28,372 bases of DNA from CALZFJ01 sp051878575 (GTDB taxonomy: Bacteria > Bacteroidota > Bacteroidia > Bacteroidales > Muribaculaceae): NCBI GenBank assembly GCA_051878575.1, contig JBJEKJ010000085.1, positions 1 to 28,372 on the forward strand, read 5' to 3'. Positions 23,148 through 28,372 of the stretch are shown here, piece after piece. Within the stretch, counting starts at the first letter, position 1. Each line of letters starts with the position of its first letter. A model generated the notes under the pieces. That model was not told the origin of the DNA. It did no database searches and was given only the letters and a program-made list of their open reading frames with translations. The translations under genes and the position numbers were made by a program.

Positions 23148-23486
23148 CTAAAGTGCCACCTTTTGGGTCACATTGCCTATCTTCACTATATATATTCCTC
23201 TTGAATTGATTTTAAGCTCCGACGTGCCGGCATTGAGTACCGCCTGCGACACCATCTGCCCGAGAATGGTGAACACCCTTACCTGCACGCGATGTGGCGT
23301 GCGGACTATTATGGAGCTGTTCACGCCGAAAATCTCTACCCCATCGCTTTGGCGAGGGTCATTGAGACTCGGCACGCTCACAGGCTGGGAGCTCTCGCGC
23401 CATTGCATCTGGGCGTGAGCATCGGCTATGGGCATCATCATCACCCATAGGCCGACAGCCAATATGAACAATCTCCTTCTCAACAT
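23148..23486 (-). CDS. Exported miniprotein made almost entirely of a T9SS-like C-terminal sorting domain
   Basis: A 112-residue protein. Signal peptide at 1-26 (basic RRR start, hydrophobic core, ending ADAHAQ). A short linker (27-48) and a beta-rich C-terminal segment (49-112) follow. VRVFTILGQMVSQAV, the gap, then SRGIYIVKIGNVTQKV matches the type IX secretion sorting domain consensus ('V.I.N..GQ.V', 'GIYIVK.G'). In the usual case that domain ends a long exported cargo protein; here there is almost no cargo. Whether it is exported by T9SS, a degraded remnant, or a small adhesin-like protein is unknown. It shares a promoter (23546-23577) with ilvE, which starts 29 bases after its stop, making it the first gene of an apparent operon. 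Confidence 0.7.
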   Translation of the reverse strand: MLRRRLFILAVGLWVMMMPIADAHAQMQWRESSQPVSVPSLNDPRQSDGVEIFGVNSSIIVRTPHRVQVRVFTILGQMVSQAVLNAGTSELKINSRGIYIVKIGNVTQKVAL

Positions 23487-23545
23487 TATTCAGTCTGAAA
23501 TACTCATGCAGTGAAGCATTTGTCTTTTTTTCCTCTAATTTTATG

Positions 23546-23577
23546 CAAAGTTAGCGCAAGACGAGCGTAAAAGCAAA
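23546..23577 (-). promoter_or_regulatory. Consensus promoter of the miniprotein-ilvE-HD operon
   Basis: On the minus strand TTTG (23574-23577), 20 bases, TAACTTTG (23546-23553). An exact match. No other promoter was seen before ilvE, so ilvE expression probably depends on this one. The leader is about 55 bases. Confidence 0.8.
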
Positions 23578-23607
23578 TAAAAAACGGCTTTTATTTGAAT
23601 TTGCCGT
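23578..23607 (-). terminator. Possible weak terminator of hflX
   Basis: On the minus strand ACGGC (complement of 23603-23607) and GCCGT (23584-23588) pair, followed by a run of Ts (complement of 23579-23583). The loop is 14 bases and the stem only 5 bp. A second hairpin, CGTGGCA/TGCCACG (about 23605-23628), sits just before it. The -33 of the next promoter (23574-23577) lies directly after it. Confidence 0.4.
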
Positions 23608-23656
23608 GGCAGCATAGAGTTTGCCACGACACCGGCCCAAATATGGCCGATACATT

Positions 23657-24892
23657 CTATTCGCTTATTTCCTCGCCAAGCTCGTCGTACTTCTGAAACA
23701 GGAAATCATTGTATGGGAAGCGCTGTGTGTGTATGATCTTTGCTTTCTGATACAACAATTGCTTCAGTTCCTCAATATTCACCCGGTTCTTGGCCGATAT
23801 GAACACGCAGTTGTCGTTGAGCTTGGCCATCCATGTGGCCTTAAGCTCCTCAAGCGGTATGTTCTCGCGTGTGCGCGGCGTGAGGTCGTCGTCGTCCTTC
23901 TTCTTGTAGGTAAAGGCGTCGATTTTGTTGAACACCACTATCATCTCCTTGTTTGCGGCGTCGCACACCTCATTGAGCGTCTTGTTCACCACCTCCACCT
24001 GCTCTTCAAATTGCGGATGCGATATATCGACCAGATGCACGAGAATATCGGCGTCGCGCACCTCGTCGAGCGTGGTCTTGAATGATTCCACAAGATGTGT
24101 GGGCAACTTGCGGATGAACCCCACGGTGTCGGTGAGCAGGAATGGCAGATTCTCTATCACCACCTTGCGGCATGTGGTGTCGAGCGTCGCAAACAGTTTG
24201 TTCTCGGCAAACACGTCGCTCTTGCTTAGCAGGTTCATCAGCGTTGACTTGCCCACGTTGGTGTAGCCCACAAGAGCTATGCGTGTGAGCTTGCCGCGGT
24301 TTTGGCGCTGAATGGTCTTCTGCTTGTCAAGACCGCGCAGACGCTCTTTAAGCAGCGCTATCTTGTCGAGGATGATACGGCGGTCGGTCTCTATCTGGGT
24401 CTCGCCGGGGCCGCGCATACCGATACCTCCGCGCTGACGCTCAAGGTGGGTCCACATTCGCGTCAGGCGTGGCAGGAGATACTGATACTGCGCCAGCTCT
24501 ACCTGCATCTTGGCATTGGCAGTCTGGGCGCGCTTGGCGAAGATATCGAGGATAAGGCTTGTACGGTCGAGCACCTTCACTCTCACCTCCTTCTCGATGT
24601 TCGCCACCTGTTTTGGCGTCAGGTCATCGTCGAAAATCACCAGTCCTATCTCGTTGTCCTCCACAAAGCGGCTTATCTCATCCAGCTTGCCCTTGCCGAC
24701 GAAAGTCACACGGTTGGGCGAGTCGACTCGCTGCAAGAATTTTCTCACCGTCACCGCTCCGGCAGTGTCGGCAAGGAACGCGAGCTCGTCGAGATACTCG
24801 TTAGCGCGAGTCTCATTCTGGTTAGGGGTAATAAGCCCCACAAGCACAGCCTTCTCGCTCTCGGCTTCATTTATTATATGGCCTTCTATCAT
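23657..24892 (-). CDS. hflX: GTPase HflX
   Basis: A 411-residue protein. The N-terminal HflX domain includes VGKGKLDEIS (65-74), and RGGIGMRGPGETQIETDRR (154-172) is the family's diagnostic linker. The GTPase domain follows, with G1 GYTNVGKS (209-216), G3 DTVG (255-258) and G4 NKID (322-325). HflX binds the 50S subunit and splits stalled or stressed ribosomes. The C-terminal extension after FISAKNRVNIEEL is normal length. It lies just downstream of tsf on the same strand but behind a terminator and has its own palindrome-containing promoter (24912-24943), so it can be regulated separately from the ribosomal operon. Confidence 0.93.
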   Translation of the reverse strand: MIEGHIINEAESEKAVLVGLITPNQNETRANEYLDELAFLADTAGAVTVRKFLQRVDSPNRVTFVGKGKLDEISRFVEDNEIGLVIFDDDLTPKQVANIEKEVRVKVLDRTSLILDIFAKRAQTANAKMQVELAQYQYLLPRLTRMWTHLERQRGGIGMRGPGETQIETDRRIILDKIALLKERLRGLDKQKTIQRQNRGKLTRIALVGYTNVGKSTLMNLLSKSDVFAENKLFATLDTTCRKVVIENLPFLLTDTVGFIRKLPTHLVESFKTTLDEVRDADILVHLVDISHPQFEEQVEVVNKTLNEVCDAANKEMIVVFNKIDAFTYKKKDDDDLTPRTRENIPLEELKATWMAKLNDNCVFISAKNRVNIEELKQLLYQKAKIIHTQRFPYNDFLFQKYDELGEEISE

Positions 24893-24911
24893 TATTGATT
24901 AAACTTTTCTA

Positions 24912-24943
24912 CAAAAGTAGTAAATTTACTACAATTTGACAAA
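24912..24943 (-). promoter_or_regulatory. hflX promoter containing a 16-base perfect palindrome
   Basis: On the minus strand TTTG (24940-24943), 20 bases, TACTTTTG (24912-24919) is an exact promoter. GTAGTAAATTTACTAC (24917-24932) is a perfect inverted repeat in its spacer, overlapping the upstream end of the -7 box. That placement is what one expects of a repressor operator. The -33 TTTG overlaps the U tract of the tsf terminator. Confidence 0.7.
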
Positions 24944-24978
24944 ACGATGGCGCGCCAAGTGGATTCGGCACGCCATCG
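24941..24978 (-). terminator. Terminator of the rplM-rpsI-rpsB-tsf operon
   Basis: CGATGGCGCGCC (24945-24956) and GGCACGCCATCG (24967-24978) form a 12-pair stem in the minus-strand RNA (one G-U pair), with a 10-base loop and then UUUU (24941-24944). It lies 25 bases after the tsf stop. Confidence 0.85.
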
Positions 24979-25002
24979 CAATATTCTTGTCAGCGTCGGT
25001 GA

Positions 25003-25995
25003 TTAGTCCTTGTTCAGGTTCACGCGCTTGAAAGCGGTCACTGTGAGAGTTGCGCTCTGCTTCTTCAGGTAAGTAGCGATATCCATAGTGTTGTCGGATA
25101 CGAACTCCTGCTTGAGCAGGCAGTTCTCCTTGAAGAACTTGTTGAGACGACCCTTGGCAATGTTCTGAATCATTGTCTCATTCAAGTTTGCCGACTTCTC
25201 GGCAGTAACGTCGGCAATGATCTTCTTCACTGCAACCACGTCCTCAGCAGTGATCCAGCCCTTGGCCTGGTTCGACTCCATGTGAGCCTCGCTGTCGAAG
25301 TGGGCAGGATTGAATCCGGCCTTCTTGATAGCAACCTCCACTGCCTTCTGTACTTGCTCCTGGCGAGTCTTCTCCACTGCCACGTTATACTCAGAGTCCT
25401 TGACCTCCTGAGGCATGCTTTCCTCATCGAGAGCTACAGGATTCATTGCCGCTACCTGCATGGCGATCTCCTTACCCACATGTGCGTCGGCAAGTTTCTC
25501 GTTGAACGATGCGATAGTCGAGAGCTTGTTGCCAAAGTGGTTGTAGGCTGTTGCCTCCACTCCTTCTACATACTCGTATGCGCCGAGCTCCATCTTCTCG
25601 CCTGTCTTACCGATTTCCTCCACGATAAGGTCGGAAATCTTGCGGCCTTCAATCTCCACATCCTTGAGCTCATCGAGGCTCTTCACCTTTGCTGCCATTG
25701 CAGCAGCAAGAATCTTCTTGGTGAGTGCCACAAAGCCTTCGTTCTTTGCTACGAAGTCGGTCTCGCACTTCAAAGCCACGATTGCAGCGAAGCCCTCGGC
25801 TGCGTCGGCGAGCACACAGCCCTCCGATGCCTCACGGTCCTCACGCTTGGCTGCAACTGCCTGACCCTTCTTGCGAATGATCTCAATTGCAGCATTCATA
25901 TCATTGTTTGCCTCAGCCAAAGCTTTCTTGCAGTCCATAAGACCGGCACCGGTCAGGCTGCGCAGCTTGCTGATATCTGCCATTGTAACTGCCAT
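25003..25995 (-). CDS. tsf: Translation elongation factor Ts
   Basis: A 330-residue EF-Ts. The N-terminal UBA-like region reads ADISKLRSLTGAGLMDCKKAL (6-26), and the EF-Tu-contacting CETDFVAKNEGF motif follows around 75-90. The core domains (residues about 55-260) have the usual DVSEI-type pattern. The C-terminal 50 residues include SANLNETMIQNIAKGRLNKF, which ends in a normal helical tail. It exchanges GDP for GTP on EF-Tu. The start is the ATG at 25993-25995; the gap to rpsB is 85 bases. It is last of the rplM-rpsI-rpsB-tsf run and followed by a strong terminator. Confidence 0.95.
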   Translation of the reverse strand: MAVTMADISKLRSLTGAGLMDCKKALAEANNDMNAAIEIIRKKGQAVAAKREDREASEGCVLADAAEGFAAIVALKCETDFVAKNEGFVALTKKILAAAMAAKVKSLDELKDVEIEGRKISDLIVEEIGKTGEKMELGAYEYVEGVEATAYNHFGNKLSTIASFNEKLADAHVGKEIAMQVAAMNPVALDEESMPQEVKDSEYNVAVEKTRQEQVQKAVEVAIKKAGFNPAHFDSEAHMESNQAKGWITAEDVVAVKKIIADVTAEKSANLNETMIQNIAKGRLNKFFKENCLLKQEFVSDNTMDIATYLKKQSATLTVTAFKRVNLNKD

Positions 25996-26080
25996 ATCTA
26001 TATATATGTGTGAATGGTTTGTTAATCGTTTGTTTATTTATGTTCATTAGTGGCGGCTGCCGGCGGCAGGCTGCTCGAGC

Positions 26081-26926
26081 TTACTCGGCTGCCTCCTCAG
26101 TAGCGGGAGCCTCCTCAGCCTCAGCCTCGGTCTCGGCAGGTGCCTCGGCATCGGCAGCCTTGCGGCGTGCCACGCGAGTGCGCTTCTGCTTCGGAGCCTC
26201 TTCGCCCTCAGTTGCGTCCTTGTTGTCAACCTTCTCTACCTTGCGCTCCTCAAGACCTTCGATCATTGCTGCGCACACGGTGTCGAGAATAAGCTCGATC
26301 GACTTCGAAGCGTCGTCGTTGGCAGGAATTACGAAGTCAACAGGTGTCGGGTCGGAATTTGTGTCGACGATACCAAATACAGGAATACCCAAGCGGTTGG
26401 CCTCAGCTACTGCGATGTGCTCTTTCATCACGTCGACTACGAACAATGCCGAGGGAAGACGGTTCAGGTCGGCGATGCTGCCGAGAGTCTTCTCAAGTTT
26501 TGCACGCTGGCGGGTGATCTGGAGCTTCTCACGCTTAGAGAGGTTGTCGAAAGTTCCGTCCTTTGTCATCTTGTCGATAGAAGTCATCTTCTTCACTGCC
26601 TTGCGGATAGTGGGGAAGTTGGTGAGCATACCGCCCGGCCAACGCTCGATAACGTAAGGCATGTTTACCGAAGTGGCCTTGTCGGCGATAACCTGCTTAG
26701 CCTGCTTCTTGGTGGCTACGAAAAGAACTTTCTTGCCCGATTTTGCGATATTTTTAAGAGCTGCTGCTGCTTCCTCAAGTTTTGCAGCTGTCTTGTACAA
26801 GTCGATAATGTGGATACCGTTGCGCTCCATGAAGATGTAAGGAGCCATAGCAGGATTCCATTTGCGTTTCAAGTGGCCGAAGTGACATCCTGCCTCTAAA
26901 AGTTGGTCAAAATTTGGTGTTGCCAT
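26081..26926 (-). CDS. rpsB: 30S ribosomal protein S2 with acidic Ala/Glu-rich tail
   Basis: A 281-residue S2. Family signatures include LEAGCHFGHLKRKWNPAM (10-27), YIFMERNGIHIIDLYKT and RWPGGMLTNFPTI, plus VVDVMKEHIAVAEANRLGIP and VDTNSDPTPVDFVIPANDDA. The core ends around residue 230. A low-complexity tail rich in Ala and Glu follows (from about 255, AEAPAETEAEAEEAPATEEA and on), preceded by a basic patch (KQKRTRVARRK). Such extensions occur in several Bacteroidota. It begins the rpsB-tsf pair and has a structured 5' region at 26968-27031. Confidence 0.95.
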   Translation of the reverse strand: MATPNFDQLLEAGCHFGHLKRKWNPAMAPYIFMERNGIHIIDLYKTAAKLEEAAAALKNIAKSGKKVLFVATKKQAKQVIADKATSVNMPYVIERWPGGMLTNFPTIRKAVKKMTSIDKMTKDGTFDNLSKREKLQITRQRAKLEKTLGSIADLNRLPSALFVVDVMKEHIAVAEANRLGIPVFGIVDTNSDPTPVDFVIPANDDASKSIELILDTVCAAMIEGLEERKVEKVDNKDATEGEEAPKQKRTRVARRKAADAEAPAETEAEAEEAPATEEAAE

Positions 26927-26967
26927 TTTTAATTCTTTTGTTTTTTGTTTACTTTCTTGTTTTAATC

Positions 26968-27031
26968 AACCTCATGGTAGCCGGCATCGGCATCGCTGCA
27001 ACGCCAAGTCCATGGGGTTTAGATGCTAAAC
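26968..27031 (-). promoter_or_regulatory. Candidate switching leader upstream of rpsB
   Basis: Two mutually exclusive pairings share bases 27017-27019. A hairpin GTTTAG (27017-27022)/CTAAAC (27026-27031), loop ATG, comes first on the minus strand. A longer stem, AACC (26968-26971) and CATGG (26973-26977) with CCATG (27010-27014) and GGTT (27016-27019), interrupted by one mismatch, would unfold it. The inner region holds a GCCG/CGGC hairpin (26980-26991). Ribosomal protein S2 leaders that bind S2 are known in other bacteria, but I cannot match this to one. No promoter consensus was found between rpsI and this element. Confidence 0.45.
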
Positions 27032-27069
27032 TCTCTGTTTATGCAGCCCGGTCAAGCCGATAATAAGTA

Positions 27070-27456
27070 TTAACGCTTGCTGAACTGGAATCTCTTGCGT
27101 GCCTTTGGACGACCCGGCTTCTTGCGCTCTACGGCACGTGGGTCGCGGGTTACGAAGCCTGCTGCGCGAAGCGCTGCCTTGTCGTCGGCGTTGATCTTCA
27201 CAAGAGCGCGGGCAATTGCAAGGCGAAGGGCCTCGGCCTGTCCCTTGTAGCCTCCGCCACAAAGGTTCACGTTGATATTGTACTTCTCGGCTACCTCAAG
27301 GAGGTTGAGAGGTTGCTTAACGATGAATTGAAGGATTGAAGATGGGAAATATACATCAAGCGAGCGCTTGTTGATTGTGATTTCGCCATTACCCTCCGTC
27401 ACGAATACGCGGGCGATTGCGGCCTTACGACGGCCTACTGCATTAATCTGTTCCAT
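27070..27456 (-). CDS. rpsI: 30S ribosomal protein S9
   Basis: A 128-residue S9 beginning MEQINAVGRRKAAIARVFV, with GNGEITINKRSLDVYFPS, CGGGYKGQAEALRLAIARAL and a C-terminus ending KARKRFQFSKR, the conserved tail that reaches the P-site. The ATG at 27454-27456 gives the normal length; a TTG three codons upstream is ignored. It begins 11 bases after the rplM stop, as in the widespread rplM-rpsI pair. Confidence 0.96.
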   Translation of the reverse strand: MEQINAVGRRKAAIARVFVTEGNGEITINKRSLDVYFPSSILQFIVKQPLNLLEVAEKYNINVNLCGGGYKGQAEALRLAIARALVKINADDKAALRAAGFVTRDPRAVERKKPGRPKARKRFQFSKR

Positions 27457-27467
27457 ATTCTTCAATC

Positions 27468-27947
27468 TTATTTAAGTTTGTTGATATCAATTACCTTTGG
27501 ATTCTGAGCCTCGTGTGGGTGCTCCGGTCCGTTATACACATGTATGTTCTTCAACAGAGCTGCTCCAAGACGGTTCTTCGGAAGCATTCCCTTCATCACC
27601 TTGATGAACAATGGGTGCTTGCCGGGCTTCAAAGCCTGCTTCTCCGACTTCAACTGAAGGATTCTCGGAGTTGCCACGCGCTGTCCACCGGGATAGCCTG
27701 TGTACGACAGATATTTGCGGTCATCCCACTTGTTGCCGGTCAAAACCACCTTGTCGGCATTGATAATAATAACATTGTCTCCACAATCTACATGAGGAGT
27801 GTAGCATGGTTTGTATTTACCACGCACGATTTTTGCAACCTTTGCGCATAGACGTCCCAAAACCTGATCGGTAGCATCAATTACCACCCATTCCTTTTGA
27901 GCGTTTTCAGCCTTAGCTGAGATAGTCTTGTAACTTAAAGTATCCAC
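27468..27947 (-). CDS. rplM: 50S ribosomal protein L13 (GTG start)
   Basis: A 159-residue L13 of usual length beginning MDTLSYKTISAKAENAQKEW, with VVIDATDQVLGRL, GDNVIIINADKVVLTGNKWDDRKY (given in parts), and MKGMLPKNRLGAALLKNIHVY as family signatures. The start codon is GTG at 27945-27947, not ATG; the MDTLSYKTISA opening matches other Bacteroidales L13, so this start is well supported. It opens the rplM-rpsI-rpsB-tsf run. The promoter lies at 28058-28089, with a leader of about 100 bases. Confidence 0.96.
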   Translation of the reverse strand: MDTLSYKTISAKAENAQKEWVVIDATDQVLGRLCAKVAKIVRGKYKPCYTPHVDCGDNVIIINADKVVLTGNKWDDRKYLSYTGYPGGQRVATPRILQLKSEKQALKPGKHPLFIKVMKGMLPKNRLGAALLKNIHVYNGPEHPHEAQNPKVIDINKLK

Positions 27948-28057
27948 TTTATTATTCCTAATTAAATGTTAATTAATTTATTCACTTCCACGCACTTAGA
28001 CCCGGCCAAAAGTCCCTGCGATTCCGCGAAATGTTAAATTTGGATATAATCGGCTTG

Positions 28058-28089
28058 CAAAGGTACGATTTTTTCTCCAAGTAGCCAAA
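28058..28089 (-). promoter_or_regulatory. Consensus promoter of the rplM operon
   Basis: On the minus strand TTTG (28086-28089), 20 bases, TACCTTTG (28058-28065) is an exact match. The leader of about 100 bases upstream of the GTG contains no structure I can defend. Confidence 0.85.
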
Positions 28090-28320
28090 ATTTTTCACTT
28101 TTTTCTTAATCACTTTTCATCTGCTCTTCTTCCGCTTTTCATCCGCTCTCCTTGAATGCAGAGTCAGCTCTCCTCGAACGGGCACACAGCGGCCTCATTC
28201 CCATGAATCGCGCAGCGCCACACTACGACCACCTTCCTCAAAGCGCTGTCACACGCCGGAATCTCACATGCCTCACACGTTTTCACCCGAATTAAGCCCC
28301 GTGATATATATGCTCTATAA
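28090..28320. other. Gene-free stretch at the right edge
   Basis: About 230 bases without a usable frame, promoter consensus or tRNA-like fold. An imperfect direct repeat, CTTTTCATCTGCTCT (28113-28127) and CTTTTCATCCGCTCT (28135-28149), is the only pattern seen. Confidence 0.4.
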
Positions 28321-28355
28321 GAGGCTGTGTCAAAATAGGCGCAGCCTCATTTTTA
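28321..28355 (+). terminator. Terminator-like hairpin without an assigned gene
   Basis: GAGGCTG (28321-28327) pairs with CAGCCTC (28342-28348), 14-base loop, followed by ATTTTTAT. Its orientation fits a plus-strand transcript, yet no plus-strand gene is visible upstream. It may instead end a minus-strand gene beyond the window, though the U tract in that direction is weak. Confidence 0.6.
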
Positions 28356-28372
28356 TAATGAGCTGTAAAACA

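Noticed and set aside
26053..26069. GC-rich palindromic bits between rpsB and tsf
   Set aside because: Short and imperfect, with no U tract; the two genes are expected to be co-transcribed.

Overview
The window looks like a metagenome-assembled or draft genome segment from a Bacteroidota member, most likely order Bacteroidales and plausibly a gut Muribaculaceae-like lineage (the family is an inference from gene content and style). Evidence for Bacteroidota: at least nine intergenic regions carry the phylum's sigma promoter (TTTG, 18-20 bases, TAnnTTTG). Outer-membrane barrel families typical of the phylum are present (OMP_b-brl_3, PorT-like, D15/BamA-like, a C-terminal T9SS-like sorting domain). 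The gene order rplM-rpsI-rpsB-tsf is compact, and Shine-Dalgarno sequences are largely absent. A 100-N scaffold gap (22892-22991) is flanked by an identical 55-base sequence on each side, so it is almost certainly an unmerged contig overlap inside ilvE.

Layout. 1-1210 (minus): the 5' end of rpsA with its promoter and leader hairpin, then a cysteine-less thioredoxin-fold exported protein preceded by a strongly structured 5' leader. 1500-7322 (plus): a TonB-receptor-like outer-membrane barrel, a DUF4491 membrane protein, and an acyl-CoA synthetase/radical SAM pair. 7390-10709 (minus): a BamA/TamA-type barrel and an OPT-family oligopeptide transporter. 10830-12402 (plus): an AT-richer island holding an AAA ATPase/DUF4143 protein whose promoter and leader lie in three 33-base-period repeats. 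12411-13550 (minus): a secreted GH33 sialidase. 13791-14957 (plus): a PerR-type Fur regulator and a reverse-order rubrerythrin, an oxidative-stress module ending in a strong terminator. 15052-17145 (minus): a small outer-membrane barrel, a ZnuA-like lipoprotein and a ZnuC-like ATPase, translationally coupled but with no permease gene. 17271-21350: YitT/DUF2179 membrane protein (minus), PorT-like barrel (plus), inositol-monophosphatase family enzyme and Lrp/AsnC regulator (minus), GNAT acetyltransferase (plus). 21382-23577 (minus): an apparent operon of a sorting-domain miniprotein, branched-chain aminotransferase and HD phosphohydrolase. 23657-28089 (minus): hflX, tsf, rpsB, rpsI and rplM, with promoters at the hflX and rplM ends and a possible switching leader before rpsB.

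Most of the window is ordinary chromosomal core. The parts that deserve attention are RNA or promoter-level structures (1071-1127, 26968-27031, 24912-24978), the 33-base repeats driving the ATPase gene (10940-11052), the zinc operon without a permease, and the assembly artefact in ilvE. No tRNA, rRNA, CRISPR array or insertion sequence was recognised by eye. All family assignments come from reading motifs, not from database searches.
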